From Tunturibacter psychrotolerans (GTDB lineage: Bacteria; Acidobacteriota; Terriglobia; Terriglobales; Acidobacteriaceae), in the NCBI RefSeq assembly GCF_040359615.1, contig NZ_CP132942.1, positions 5,394,001 to 5,458,000 of the forward strand: a DNA stretch of 64,000 bases, given 5' to 3'. The position numbers were made by a program, and so were the translations under genes. Below the pieces are notes generated by a model. The model made no database searches and had not been told where the DNA came from. It saw only the letters and a program-made list of their open reading frames with translations. Of this stretch, positions 1-8,939 are shown piece by piece (the first letter of the stretch is position 1; every line of letters begins with the position of its first letter).

Positions 1-806
1 TCGCGGGTGCGCTCCATGACGGCGGTGTACATGGACTGGAAGATGACGAGGAAGCCGATGATGACGGCGATGCCGATGACGACCTGAAGGCCGATGTTGA
101 AGCCGGGGAGTCGGTCGGGGGAGATAGAGGAGAGATACTCCTCGGCGGTGGCGACGTTGTAGGTACTCATGCCGGGAGTGGCGAGGATCGCCTTGCGGAC
201 TTCGTCCTGATACTTCGGCTGGTCTTCGGTGCGGAGGTAAAACATGGTGGCTTTACCCTCAGTGCCGGTGAGCGAGCCCATGGTGTCGATGGGGACGAAC
301 TTGCGGCCGCCTTTGCCGTGGGCGACGATGCCCGAGATTCGGAACGGATGGTTGAGGATGCTGATGTGGTCGCCAACCTTTTTGCCGGCGGCGGAGTAGT
401 CGTCGAGGATGACGTCGTCGGGGCCCTGGAAGGGGGTGCCGGAGAGGAAGGTGAAGGGCAGGAGCGCGTCGAAGCTCTTGAAGTCGATGCCGTAGATGGT
501 GTCGAGGGAGCTGTTGATCTGGACGTTGACGGGGGCCGAGACGACGACGTGGGGGATCTTCGCGAGGACGTCAGCGACTTTGATAGAGGCCCCGGCGGGG
601 CTCATGCCGATGAGGTTGCTGGCGGTGTTGGGGCGGACGAACATGTCCATGCCGATGCCGTTCTGGCGGGTCTTGAATCCGTTGAGCTTGCCCATGAGGA
701 TCGCGGTGATGGAGAGGATCATGATGACCTCGATGGCGATGGCGAGGCAGCTGATGAGCGAGCGGAGGGGACGGTGGACCAGATTGCCGGCAACTAATTT
801 GTTCAT
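1..806 (-). CDS. FtsX/MacB-type ABC transporter permease, 3' part cut by window edge
   Basis: The frame is open from an ATG at 806 to the window edge, so the C-terminal part is missing (268 codons visible). The protein starts MNKLVAGNLVHRPLRS. A first membrane helix at about residues 18-42 is followed by a roughly 190-residue extracytoplasmic domain of MacB_PCD type, with segments such as PNTASNLIG and NIGLQVVIG. A second hydrophobic stretch (about 235-262) then leads into the cytoplasmic ERTRE that begins the FtsX fold. This is the layout of permease subunits that work with a LolD/MacB-like ATPase, exporting or extracting substrates or powering a periplasmic machine. The ATPase is not visible and would lie beyond the left edge. 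The family is clear; the substrate cannot be told from the sequence. Confidence 0.85.
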   Translation of the reverse strand, partial: MNKLVAGNLVHRPLRSLISCLAIAIEVIMILSITAILMGKLNGFKTRQNGIGMDMFVRPNTASNLIGMSPAGASIKVADVLAKIPHVVVSAPVNVQINSSLDTIYGIDFKSFDALLPFTFLSGTPFQGPDDVILDDYSAAGKKVGDHISILNHPFRISGIVAHGKGGRKFVPIDTMGSLTGTEGKATMFYLRTEDQPKYQDEVRKAILATPGMSTYNVATAEEYLSSISPDRLPGFNIGLQVVIGIAVIIGFLVIFQSMYTAVMERTR

Positions 807-907
807 TCTTGTACCAGTGTATGGGAATCCGCTCGGCAAGGGAGGGATGCTGGTGCTTGACTATACCGTTGGGCGGTGCCGCTGGGTGGAGCGGTCATCT
901 GGAGTGA

Positions 908-2434
908 TCAAGGGGTGTGAGGTTGATCCGGCTTCGACGGAGGGGGAAGGAGGATGCGGCCAGCGATGCTTCGGATAGACCCTGTTCGGCGAAGCTCGAT
1001 GCCCTCGGGACCTATGAAAAGGGTTCCAAGTACCGGCATCACATAAGCACCTACGACAGCGGCAAAGATGATGCCAAACGCGGTGTAGAAGCAGATGTAG
1101 ATGAGACTTGGAAGATCGCCTTCAGGAGCCGCGTGAGCATAGAGAACCATTACCAGTAGCCCCCAGGGAGTCTGACGGGTATCGCCGCAGAGAGAATCAA
1201 AGATCGTAAAGAGCAGAGTCCAAATAGCAGGGGCGAGAAGGAGGATTCCTGTCCAACCGAGCATGTGGAAGCCCGTTGCGGTCGAAGAGAAGGAGATTCC
1301 AGTGCTTTCGTCCGACTCGCCCAACAAGCCCACTTCGTGTGCCCAGATATTTCCGATCAGGATCGAGGGCTTGTCCTTCCAGATGAAGTGGGGAACAACG
1401 TTCTCGAAAGCCAAGACAATGGGGTAGGCGCCAAAGTTGCCGGATAGTCCCGTCTGATTGATGAGTGCGTCGTCGATCGAGAGCATCTGGAGACGATCGA
1501 AGAAACCCTGAGGGGTGTTGAAGTAACCGAGGATCCGTTCCTCGTACGAATCCTCAGAACTCTGCAGGTATTGCTCGCGAACGTATCCCAAATTTGTAAT
1601 GAGACTGAATACGGTCGCGAAGCTGGTCCCGCCGTTTTCTTCTCGAAAGTTTCTTCCATATTGAGCGTAGGGAACGAGATATCGAAATATGAAGATGGTG
1701 GCGAGGATCGCACCTATGATTTGCGCTCGATTGAGCTTATATCGTTGGGAGGCCGCGGTCAGGATCCAGGCGGCAAAGGGAGCAAACATTCCCTCTTTAG
1801 AAAATCCAAAGAGGCCAACCCAAAACATCAGGAAGCCAGCGAGGAGAGCGGGGAGGTTAATGCTCCGCCTGCCGCCGCTGCGACGGATGGTGTTGAGAGT
1901 TCCGAGGACGACCGCCATGGGAAAAAAGCGATTGAGCTGGTTGAGGGCGCTTAGGACAGAGCCGCTTCCAGAGGGAAAAACGACGAAGGCGATATTAAGC
2001 AGAACTCCAGCGATGAGACAGCCGACGGTGGCTGTCTGCATCTTGGCGTCTGTAACCATCCTTCCCAAGAGGGCGCGCTTGGGAGTAATCCTTCGAGTGA
2101 GATAGATTGCTACGACCATCATGCACATGCCCACGAGCACGACTCTGATGGTGAGGTCAGGGGACAAAAGGTTGCTGTCTGCGGGCTCTCCAAGATAGGC
2201 CTTCATACAGAGCCCGACGATGACGCCGAGCACTGAGTTGAAGAAGATGAAGGCACCTGAGGTCCGGGTGAACCCCCCAGCAACATTAAATCCGTGTGTG
2301 GCGACGAGGATGTAGAAGAAACACGCTAGCGCGAAGGTGGCATGGGTGCCTTGGGATATCTGGATGAGGCAGAGTGTCAACGCGAAGAAGAAGGCGGGGA
2401 CGATCGAAATTTTTTCGGGAAAGGGGAGACGCAC
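908..2434 (-). CDS. Multi-pass membrane protein, O-antigen polymerase-like
   Basis: 508 residues with about 10-12 hydrophobic segments and a long extracytoplasmic loop around residues 240-370. The loop contains the phrase VPHFIWKDKP, which resembles the P-(R/H)-F-(I/L)-W-x-(D/S)-K-P motif common in Wzy-like oligosaccharide-repeat polymerases. The C-terminal tail is short, charged and proline-rich. By family knowledge such proteins join lipid-linked repeat units at the periplasmic face of the inner membrane; that role is inferred here. The start is a GTG with only a weak purine-rich stretch ahead of it, so the N-terminus may be slightly misplaced. Two acyltransferase-3 genes about 1-2 kb away fit a cell-surface glycan context, but no flippase or glycosyltransferase lies next to it. 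Confidence 0.6.
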   Translation of the reverse strand: MRLPFPEKISIVPAFFFALTLCLIQISQGTHATFALACFFYILVATHGFNVAGGFTRTSGAFIFFNSVLGVIVGLCMKAYLGEPADSNLLSPDLTIRVVLVGMCMMVVAIYLTRRITPKRALLGRMVTDAKMQTATVGCLIAGVLLNIAFVVFPSGSGSVLSALNQLNRFFPMAVVLGTLNTIRRSGGRRSINLPALLAGFLMFWVGLFGFSKEGMFAPFAAWILTAASQRYKLNRAQIIGAILATIFIFRYLVPYAQYGRNFREENGGTSFATVFSLITNLGYVREQYLQSSEDSYEERILGYFNTPQGFFDRLQMLSIDDALINQTGLSGNFGAYPIVLAFENVVPHFIWKDKPSILIGNIWAHEVGLLGESDESTGISFSSTATGFHMLGWTGILLLAPAIWTLLFTIFDSLCGDTRQTPWGLLVMVLYAHAAPEGDLPSLIYICFYTAFGIIFAAVVGAYVMPVLGTLFIGPEGIELRRTGSIRSIAGRILLPPPSKPDQPHTP

Positions 2435-2779
2435 TCGTATTCTTTCTCAACCAGGGACTGGAACGGCTTCCGAAAGCCTGCGGGCACTGGGGCGGAGCTT
2501 TAGGTTGGACCGCCAAAAGTCACGGATTCGCTCGATCGACGCTTCTATTGCGATGATAGCGAGCGGAAGCGCGGATCGTCAAAGAAATACCCCTTAGGTG
2601 GAATGCGGGAGATAACCAGAGAGTAACGGTTCTAACCGGCGTGGTTCCAATATGGTAGGTGGGACGCTTATCACCCAAAAGTGGCTTTGACTTTGACAAA
2701 TCCTCCGGTCTATTCTTCGATGAATTACGTTGGTGCGAGCTGGAAACAGCTTCGTGCCGATAACAGTTGGACGGAGCGA
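2435..2779. other. Intergenic stretch between divergent genes
   Basis: About 345 bases between the polymerase-like gene (minus strand) and the HTH gene (plus strand). An in-frame GTG at 2681 and an ATG at 2720 could extend the HTH protein at its N-terminus, but neither has a Shine-Dalgarno sequence. I see no RNA gene, repeat or clear promoter here. Confidence 0.4.
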
Positions 2780-3196
2780 ATGGAGCGATTCGGCGACGAG
2801 CTACGACGGGAGCGCATGAGGCGCAAGGTCTCGATGGAGAGTATCTCCGAGGAGACTAAGATCTCGGTGCGTCACCTGGAGGCGCTTGAAGCCGGCGAGT
2901 ATGACTCGTTGCCGGGAGGGGTGTTCCGAAAGGGTATTGTTCGTAGCTATCTGACTGCGGTGGGATTGGAAGAGACGCCCTGGATCGAACGGTTCGAGGC
3001 GAGTCTGCGAGAGAGCGGCACTGAGAACGGAAATACTGACTGGACCGAGTTCGCAGAAAATGTCCGAAGGAACAGAAGCGGCGTCCAGCCGAAGCAGAAC
3101 CTGCGCTGGATGGGCGTTGGAACCATGGTGACAATGCTGGGAGTTCTGGGCTGGGCTGTGTGGAAGTTCGCCCTTCACGGGCGTTTGATCCCATAA
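2780..3196 (+). CDS. RodZ-like helix-turn-helix protein with one C-terminal membrane helix
   Basis: About 138 residues. The first 75 residues form a HTH_25/RodZ-type helix-turn-helix (FGDELRRERMRRKVSMESIS, then EETKISVRHLEALEAGEYD and LPGGVFRKGIVRSYL). A polar linker follows, then one hydrophobic helix close to the C-terminus (about 110-132). RodZ anchors MreB to the membrane through this HTH, but true RodZ has a sizeable periplasmic domain, which is absent here, so this may instead be a small membrane-bound regulator. The ATG at 2780 is chosen because family members begin right at this point and a GGAG lies just upstream with short spacing. A GTG at 2681 in the same frame would add 33 residues without family similarity. 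Confidence 0.7.
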   Translation: MERFGDELRRERMRRKVSMESISEETKISVRHLEALEAGEYDSLPGGVFRKGIVRSYLTAVGLEETPWIERFEASLRESGTENGNTDWTEFAENVRRNRSGVQPKQNLRWMGVGTMVTMLGVLGWAVWKFALHGRLIP

Positions 3197-3245
3197 AATC
3201 AATGGTCGTCGATGTACCCGAGCAAGCGATAACTTACCTCGCGCT

Positions 3246-4382
3246 CTAGCGCGCTTGGGGAATTCGCTGCTTCAAGAGCATGATGGGATTCTCAAAGTAT
3301 CGCTTCGATAAGGTTGCGAGCAAAATGGCGACACCATTTGCTACGCAGAACCGGAGTAGAAGAGCACCCGCATGGGTCAGGTAGCCATCACCGAAGATGC
3401 GATCGTAGAACATTTCGCAAAGCATATGAATAAGGTAGAGTCCGTAGCTTATTTCGCTAAAGAAAAGAAGAAATCCCAACCCTTTTTGAATCGGCTTCTT
3501 TCGATAGGCATAGAGCATCAAGATCAACAGTCCGCCGGTCAAGAACTCCAGCATAGAGTATCCGAGGCTAGCTCCCACTGCGTCCCCTTTGATTGTGCTG
3601 CCCATATTCGACAGGACCAGCAGGATCAAGCCAGGAATGCAGACGGCAGCTGCGCCGATGTTGCGAAGTGCTCTAAGGGATACCCTCTGGGACCTGCAGA
3701 GGATGGCGATTGCGGATCCCACCGCGAGATTATCACCAATCATGAATGTTTTGCTGAAGATGTCGGCCTTGGACACGCTAATCGTAATTCCTCGCAGGAC
3801 AGGACAAAACAGAATTATCGCCAGACAGAAAATGAGCAAACCTTTCTTGTGAAGTTGGCGGTACAACCACGGCCACACCGCGTAGAACTGCTCTTCCACC
3901 GCCAACGACCACAAAACTGGGTAGATCGCAAAGGAGCCATGTAACAACAGCCTTGGCCAGTTGGCTAGAAAAAGAGCGCACACTGCGAGGTAGCTCAGCG
4001 ACGTAGTCCGGGTTACTCCCAGGATGATCAGAATCAAAAAATACGCAGGAAGGATACGCAAAGCGCGGCGAATGTAGAAGCGTGAATAGAAGTTTGGCTT
4101 TGCGTCCGAGTCGATCAAATTTCCTGTAATCAGGAACCCGGAGAGAGTGAAAAATAGATTTACGCCGGTCCAGCCGAAAGCGGTGAGATTGAATAGGGAC
4201 TCGGCAAACCGGTTGTGCCATGGAAAGAGAGGCACGCTGTAGAAGAAGCCGTGAAAAAAGATCACGGTAAGGATTGCGGTTCCACGGAGGAGGTCCACGC
4301 CGGGCATGTGCCGCACAAGTACAGCATTCGCCTGATCTGGTCCAGAAACTGAACGTTCAGGTCGATCGAGCAACATCTCCAT
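3246..4382 (-). CDS. Acyltransferase-3 family membrane protein (OafA/YrhL-like)
   Basis: 378 residues, about ten membrane helices. The N-terminal PGVDLLRGTAILTVIFFHGF carries the catalytic-region histidine of the acyltransferase-3 family, followed by GVNLFFTLSGFLITGNL and the conserved YSLAVEEQFY-type motif, seen here as LWSLAVEEQFYAVWPW. These enzymes use a cytoplasmic acyl donor to acylate sugars of O-antigens, exopolysaccharides or lipids across the inner membrane. The start is taken at the ATG at 4382, which has GGAGG five bases upstream; a GTG at 4397 is also in frame. It is divergent from a second member of the same family starting at 4694. The two share only the family motifs, so they are not a recent duplication. 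Confidence 0.85.
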   Translation of the reverse strand: MEMLLDRPERSVSGPDQANAVLVRHMPGVDLLRGTAILTVIFFHGFFYSVPLFPWHNRFAESLFNLTAFGWTGVNLFFTLSGFLITGNLIDSDAKPNFYSRFYIRRALRILPAYFLILIILGVTRTTSLSYLAVCALFLANWPRLLLHGSFAIYPVLWSLAVEEQFYAVWPWLYRQLHKKGLLIFCLAIILFCPVLRGITISVSKADIFSKTFMIGDNLAVGSAIAILCRSQRVSLRALRNIGAAAVCIPGLILLVLSNMGSTIKGDAVGASLGYSMLEFLTGGLLILMLYAYRKKPIQKGLGFLLFFSEISYGLYLIHMLCEMFYDRIFGDGYLTHAGALLLRFCVANGVAILLATLSKRYFENPIMLLKQRIPQAR

Positions 4383-4693
4383 CGAGGCCTCCGCCACGCC
4401 GTTACGTTTTGATAGCTGATAAATGATAACGAACTCACATAGTCAGTAATACCTCGATTGAGGTAATCAATCATTGCGGTGTGGAAGTTTACGCTGCACG
4501 GCAGGTGATCCCTTAGCGACTCAGGTGTCTGAGTCTTGATCGCGTCTTGAAGGGGGACTCCAAAGGATCACTCCTGCATATACAATTTGGTCGTGTTTGA
4601 GTGGGGAGATCCATGGTTTCGCCGCACTGGTGAATCTCACGATCCCTTTATCAAATAACAGCGGATAAAAAAACTCGAGGAAGAAGGCCAAGT
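4383..4693. promoter_or_regulatory. Divergent intergenic region with two short palindromes
   Basis: About 310 bases separate two divergent acyltransferase genes. Two perfect inverted repeats stand out: TACCTC-gatt-GAGGTA at 4450-4465 and GACTCAG-gtgt-CTGAGTC at 4518-4535. Either could be an operator for a dimeric regulator or a short RNA hairpin. Neither is followed by a T-run, so they do not look like terminators. No convincing -35/-10 pair was identified. Confidence 0.35.
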
Positions 4694-5860
4694 TTGACCG
4701 AAGCACCTGTTCGACATGTGCGAGGCTACCTTCCTACCCTGGATGGATGGCGGGCGCTGGCGATCCTGGCGGTGATATCTAACCACGACATCGTGCATCG
4801 TGTTGGGTGGGTGTCAACGCAGTGGTTCCATTACTACGGCGCACGCGGGGTAGATCTGTTTTTTGCCTTGAGTGGGATCCTAATCTGTACGCGGTTGCTC
4901 GAAGAAGAGCAGATCAGGGGCCGGATCGACGTAAAGGGTTTTTACATTCGGCGGGTTTGTCGCATCCAGCCTGCGGCGTGGGCTTACCTGGCAGTTATAG
5001 GCTTGCTGATGCTGTTTCATGCGATCGGGGCAGAGCCGCGCGGCATACTTTATTCGGTACTGCTGATACGGAACGTACTGCCGCTGCACTTTGGACCGGG
5101 GTCTTGGTACACGGCACACTACTGGTCGCTGTCGGTGGAAGAGCATTTTTATCTGCTGCTTCCGGGTTTTCTGCTGCTGTTTCGCCGATACCGTATCCGG
5201 ACGATGGCGGCGGCGGTGGTGTTGCTCGAGGTGTGGCGAATTGTTGTACTTCGGCATCCGCGACTGCAGTTCGGTTGGCTGCTTGAGTTTCGAACCGATC
5301 TTGCGGTCGAGGGGATTTTGCTGGCGGCACTTGTCGCGCTGCTGCTTCGTCGTTCGGAGGTGCTTGCGTGGCTTCAACGGTGGCTGCGGCCATGGGTAGC
5401 GTGGATAATCGCTGCGGCACTCTGGAGCGCGGTGACGTTTCACCAGGGGCGGTTTAATCACTTTGCGTGGATCTGCATTTATCCGCCGATGATTGTGAGC
5501 ACGCTGGTGCATCCGACCTCATTAACCGGACGGATGTTGGAGCTGCCACCCTTGCGATTTATCGGGAGGATCTCTTACAGTCTTTACCTCTGGCAGATGC
5601 TGTTTCTTACGCATTACGTGACACTCCCGGCGGCTCGCTGGCGACCACTGCAACTGGTGCAGACGACAGGGCTGAGGTATGTTGCGATGCTGGGATTCAG
5701 CTTGGCGAGCTACTACCTGCTGGAGAAGCCGATGATGCGGCTTGGCCACAGATTGGCGAAACCTGCTACGCCGGGACGGGACGGTCTTGAAGACTCGAAC
5801 CAACCGAGGGCTGAGGCCCGAGAAAGTGGTGTCCGTCCCGAGACCTGGCTGATTTCATGA
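4694..5860 (+). CDS. Acyltransferase-3 family membrane protein
   Basis: 388 residues, about ten membrane helices. The N-terminus YLPTLDGWRALAILAVISNH matches the family start, followed by GARGVDLFFALSGILICTRL and HYWSLSVEEHFYLLLPGFLL, the signature regions of OafA-like O-acyltransferases. The C-terminal tail after residue 350 is polar and probably cytoplasmic. The start is a TTG with an excellent purine-rich ribosome-binding site (GAGGAAGAAGG) seven bases upstream; no ATG lies nearby upstream in frame. Likely role is acylation of a surface glycan or sugar-containing lipid, substrate unknown. It forms a divergent pair with the acyltransferase at 3246-4382. Confidence 0.87.
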   Translation: MTEAPVRHVRGYLPTLDGWRALAILAVISNHDIVHRVGWVSTQWFHYYGARGVDLFFALSGILICTRLLEEEQIRGRIDVKGFYIRRVCRIQPAAWAYLAVIGLLMLFHAIGAEPRGILYSVLLIRNVLPLHFGPGSWYTAHYWSLSVEEHFYLLLPGFLLLFRRYRIRTMAAAVVLLEVWRIVVLRHPRLQFGWLLEFRTDLAVEGILLAALVALLLRRSEVLAWLQRWLRPWVAWIIAAALWSAVTFHQGRFNHFAWICIYPPMIVSTLVHPTSLTGRMLELPPLRFIGRISYSLYLWQMLFLTHYVTLPAARWRPLQLVQTTGLRYVAMLGFSLASYYLLEKPMMRLGHRLAKPATPGRDGLEDSNQPRAEARESGVRPETWLIS

Positions 5861-5957
5861 GGGTTATGGCTTGAGACGGCTGTAAATCTGCCTGCTGACC
5901 CGTTTACTGCCGGATTCGACATTTCAGGAGCCGGGGCTCGCGGATGGCTGTCGAACT

Positions 5958-5987
5958 TTGGCATGGGGATCACATCCTGCGTAAAAT
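5958..5987 (+). promoter_or_regulatory. Putative sigma-70 promoter of metK
   Basis: TTGGCA at 5958-5963 and TAAAAT at 5982-5987 with an 18-base spacer, each one mismatch from the sigma-70 consensus. Transcription would begin near 5994, giving a leader of about 55 bases before the metK start. The leader is too short for a known SAM riboswitch and contains none of the usual conserved cores. Confidence 0.5.
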
Positions 5988-6049
5988 AGGGGAGTCATCT
6001 CAAGAGCCGGGTTCGATTCCGTTCTGAATCTTTGTTGGAGGAAATTATT

Positions 6050-7222
6050 TTGTCAAAGCGCGACCGTTTTCTGTTTACCAGTGAGTCAGTGACCGAGGGG
6101 CATCCGGATAAGATTGCGGATCAGATCTCCGATGCGATTTTGGACGCCTGCCTGGCGCAGGATCCCTATAGCCGCGTGGCGTGCGAGACGCTGACCTGCA
6201 CGGGTCTGGTGGTGATCGCGGGCGAAATCACGACGAAGGCTTATGTCGATTTTCAGAGCCTGGTGCGCGGGACCGTTGCCGCGATTGGGTATGACAACGC
6301 GCTGTATGGGTTCGATTCGAATACCTGCGCGGTGATTTCGACGATCAATAAGCAGTCTGGCGATATCGCCATGGGTGTTGATACTGGCGGAGCCGGCGAC
6401 CAGGGCATGATGTTCGGCTACGCGACCAATGAGACTCCGGAGCTGATGCCGACGCCGATTTCGCTGGCCCACAAGCTGGCTTTCCGGCTGAGCGAGGTTC
6501 GCAAGAATGGCCTGATGGCGTACCTGCGGCCGGATGGCAAGAGCCAGGTGACGGTGGAGTACGACTCCAACCACAAGCCGAAGCGGGTGGATGCGGTGGT
6601 GATTTCGACACAGCACGCGGAGAACGTTGGAAACGAAGAACTGCGCTCGGACATTTTGAAGAACGTGATTCAGGCTGTGATTCCTGCGGAGTTGCTGGAC
6701 CAGGATACGAAGTACCACATCAATCCGACGGGCCGGTTTGTGGTCGGCGGACCGATGGGCGATACGGGTTTGACGGGTCGGAAGATCATCGTCGATACGT
6801 ATGGCGGTATGGGCCGGCACGGCGGCGGAGCGTTCAGTGGTAAGGACGCGACGAAGGTGGACCGTTCGGCAGCGTACATGGCGCGGTATGTGGCGAAGAA
6901 CATCGTCGCGGCTGGGCTGGCGGATCGTTGCGAGGTGCAGTTGGCCTACGCGATCGGTGTGGCAGAGCCGGTGAGCGTGCTGGTGGATACTTTTGGCACG
7001 GGCAAGGTCGATGAGACGAAGCTTGAAGAGCTGGTTCGGAAGAACTTCTCGCTGACGCCGAAGGGCATCATCGAGGGTCTCGATCTGCGCAAGCCGATCT
7101 TCAAGGCGACCGCTGCTTATGGTCACTTTGGCCGCAAGGGCGAGAGCTTTACGTGGGAGAAGACCGACAAGGCTGCTGCACTGGCGCAGCAGGCCGGGGT
7201 CAAGCAGTTGGCTTCCAACTAG
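6050..7222 (+). CDS. metK: S-adenosylmethionine synthetase
   Basis: 390 residues, the usual length for bacterial MetK. It makes S-adenosylmethionine from methionine and ATP in the cytoplasm. Visible signatures: [20 protein letters not shown] (methionine/ATP binding) at the N-terminus, [12 protein letters not shown] around residue 117 and [19 protein letters not shown] around 260. The start is the TTG at 6050, because GGAGGA lies seven bases upstream and [14 protein letters not shown] fits family N-termini; a TTG at 6032 would add six residues but has no ribosome-binding site. An intrinsic terminator follows at 7250-7279, so the gene is probably transcribed alone. ahcY at 13484 completes the two best-known steps of the SAM cycle in this region. 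Confidence 0.97.
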   Translation: MSKRDRFLFTSESVTEGHPDKIADQISDAILDACLAQDPYSRVACETLTCTGLVVIAGEITTKAYVDFQSLVRGTVAAIGYDNALYGFDSNTCAVISTINKQSGDIAMGVDTGGAGDQGMMFGYATNETPELMPTPISLAHKLAFRLSEVRKNGLMAYLRPDGKSQVTVEYDSNHKPKRVDAVVISTQHAENVGNEELRSDILKNVIQAVIPAELLDQDTKYHINPTGRFVVGGPMGDTGLTGRKIIVDTYGGMGRHGGGAFSGKDATKVDRSAAYMARYVAKNIVAAGLADRCEVQLAYAIGVAEPVSVLVDTFGTGKVDETKLEELVRKNFSLTPKGIIEGLDLRKPIFKATAAYGHFGRKGESFTWEKTDKAAALAQQAGVKQLASN

Positions 7223-7249
7223 ATTTTTCTTTTGGATGGATTTGAAAGT

Positions 7250-7279
7250 GGCGGGCCTTCGGGCCTGCCTTTTCTTTTT
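7250..7279 (+). terminator. Intrinsic terminator after metK
   Basis: GGCGGGCC-ttcg-GGCCTGCC (7250-7269, one G-U pair, stable TTCG tetraloop) followed by TTTTCTTTTT. It lies 28 bases past the metK stop codon. Confidence 0.85.
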
Positions 7280-7372
7280 GTGGTGGAGATTCGAGAGGAC
7301 GGGGTTAGACTGCTGGCTATCGCTTAATTGCATCCCACTTAAGACCAACCCCTGTTGAAAAGAGGGTTTTCG

Positions 7373-8302
7373 ATGCTTGTTAAGTCTGAATTCGACATTC
7401 AATTTCATCTTTCCGTGCCTACGCCGATGATGGCGATGCTGCACCTGCACCCGTCGCTTGAGCCGCAGGTGAGAGCTGGCAATGAGCTGGCGGTTGAGCA
7501 CATCGACCTCGAAACGAAGGCCAACATTCCGGTCTCGGAGTATCGCGATGTGTTTGGGAATCGGTGCACTCGGTTTGTGGCGCGGGCGGGCGCGATTCGC
7601 TTGAGCGGGACGAGCGTTGTTGAGATGGAGGGGCTGGCCGACCCAATCAACGCTCATGCGAAGCAGGTTCCGGTGGAGAATTTGCCGTCGGAGGTGCTGC
7701 AGTATTTGCTGGCTAGCCGATACTGCGAGGTCGACAAATTTGGACCCATCTCGCAGGATTTGTTCGGATGGATGACACCTGGATGGACGAAGGCTTCAGC
7801 GATTCGCGACTGGGTGCATGAGAAGGTGATGTTCAACTACAAGACGGCGAGGCCGACCAAAACTGCGATGGATGTTTTTACCGAGCGGATTGGCGTGTGC
7901 CGGGACTATCAGCATCTCGCGATTACACTGTCGCGGTGCCAGAATATTCCGGCGCGATATGTGACGGGGTATCTCGGGGATATTCGCTGGCCCTATAGCG
8001 GGCCAGGGGATTTTAGCGCCTGGTATCAGGTGTTTTTGGATGGACGATGGATGACGATGGATGCGCGGCATAACGAACCGCGGATTGGGCGGGTGTTGAT
8101 GGCCGCGGGGCGGGATGCGGCAGATGTGGCGATTACAACTTCGTTCGGGAATGCGGTTTTGACTAACTTCTATGTCGATAGCTATGAGGTGCTGGAGGAT
8201 GGGACCACTGTGCCTACTCTGCCGGGCACGATCGCGCAGGAGCCTGTGGTGACGTCCGCGAATCGTGGCTCGGCAGGGGCGGTTCAGGGTTTGGCGGAGT
8301 AG
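7373..8302 (+). CDS. Transglutaminase-like cysteine protease family protein
   Basis: 309 residues. An N-terminal beta-rich domain of about 125 residues precedes a transglutaminase-like core. The putative nucleophile is Cys176 in GVCRDYQHLA, and the C-terminal part has DGRWMTMDARHNEPRIGRVL with Asp230. At the position where transglutaminase-core proteins usually have the catalytic His of an H-A-W motif, this protein has Ser215-Ala-Trp (FSAWYQVF); a nearby His (233) may substitute, or activity may differ. These proteins act as proteases or amidases and are often found with peptide-ligase or GGDEF partners, none of which is seen here. The ATG at 7373 has GAGGG upstream. The 3' end overlaps the convergent DUF3455 gene by 19 bases. 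Confidence 0.85.
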   Translation: MLVKSEFDIQFHLSVPTPMMAMLHLHPSLEPQVRAGNELAVEHIDLETKANIPVSEYRDVFGNRCTRFVARAGAIRLSGTSVVEMEGLADPINAHAKQVPVENLPSEVLQYLLASRYCEVDKFGPISQDLFGWMTPGWTKASAIRDWVHEKVMFNYKTARPTKTAMDVFTERIGVCRDYQHLAITLSRCQNIPARYVTGYLGDIRWPYSGPGDFSAWYQVFLDGRWMTMDARHNEPRIGRVLMAAGRDAADVAITTSFGNAVLTNFYVDSYEVLEDGTTVPTLPGTIAQEPVVTSANRGSAGAVQGLAE

Positions 8303-8793
8303 AAGGTGTAGGTGGCGGAGTAGGGGACGCGGGCTGAGGCGTTGAGGTGTCCGGCGTCACAGGTGGTGGTGGGTGCGATACCGCCGTGAGTGTCGGAGCG
8401 GCGAATGTATTCGACATGAGACATGACGCCGGAGCCGGTGGGGGTGGTGGCTTTGAGGAGAAGCCAGGGGATGGCGTCGGGGTCGGGGGATGCGGATTTT
8501 TGGAGGACATCGCCTTTGACGGTGCTGCCGTCCTTTGATTTCCAGATGGGGCCTGCGCCGTGGGTGCCTATCGGAGCTTCGGAGGAATCAGTGAGGATGG
8601 CTTCGGGCGCCTGAAAGATCCATTGCGAGTTTGCTGGGCCCTGCTGGCAGATGTAGATCTGCACGCCTTTGCCGGTGACGGTGAGGATGGGGTGCTGGTC
8701 GGATGGGGGTTGCGTGTGGTCTTGAGCTTGTGCGACGAGTGAGAAGGCTGAGCACGTTGTGAGGAGAAGGATGGTTCGAATCACGCTTCGCAT
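8284..8793 (-). CDS. Secreted DUF3455 family protein
   Basis: 169 residues with a clear signal peptide (about residues 1-23, ending in AQAQ). The mature part carries the family pattern: GVQIYICQ, W-x-F-x-x-PEA-x-L, GPIWKSKDGSTVKGDV, IPWLLLKA and YIRRSDTHGGIAP, with two cysteines that could form a disulfide (around 49 and 145), ending VPYSATYTFY. Function is unknown for the family; members are exported bacterial and fungal proteins. It converges with and overlaps the transglutaminase-like gene by 19 bases. No strong ribosome-binding site is visible, but the signal peptide fixes the start. Confidence 0.85.
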   Translation of the reverse strand: MRSVIRTILLLTTCSAFSLVAQAQDHTQPPSDQHPILTVTGKGVQIYICQQGPANSQWIFQAPEAILTDSSEAPIGTHGAGPIWKSKDGSTVKGDVLQKSASPDPDAIPWLLLKATTPTGSGVMSHVEYIRRSDTHGGIAPTTTCDAGHLNASARVPYSATYTFYSAKP

Positions 8794-8939
8794 GAGACTG
8801 AGTCTAAAGTGGTTACTTCGCTGGTGTATAGCCTTTGAGGACGAAATTCATGTCTCAGTATTGAGACATTGGGAACCCGTATCTTCACCATTGCGCTTTC
8901 TCTGATTTGCTTAAGCGTGTGCAGGTTGTTGGAGCGTTT

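Noticed and set aside
6005..6027. tRNA T-arm-like word GGTTCGATTCC in the metK leader
   Set aside because: The flanking bases do not form a T stem and no acceptor, D or anticodon stems can be drawn around it.
5861..6049. SAM riboswitch upstream of metK
   Set aside because: No conserved SAM-I, SAM-II or SAM-IV core is visible, and the leader from the likely promoter is only about 55 bases.
6086..7657. 523-codon minus-strand frame opposite metK
   Set aside because: Its product is a His/Arg/Leu-rich antisense shadow of a clear metK gene.
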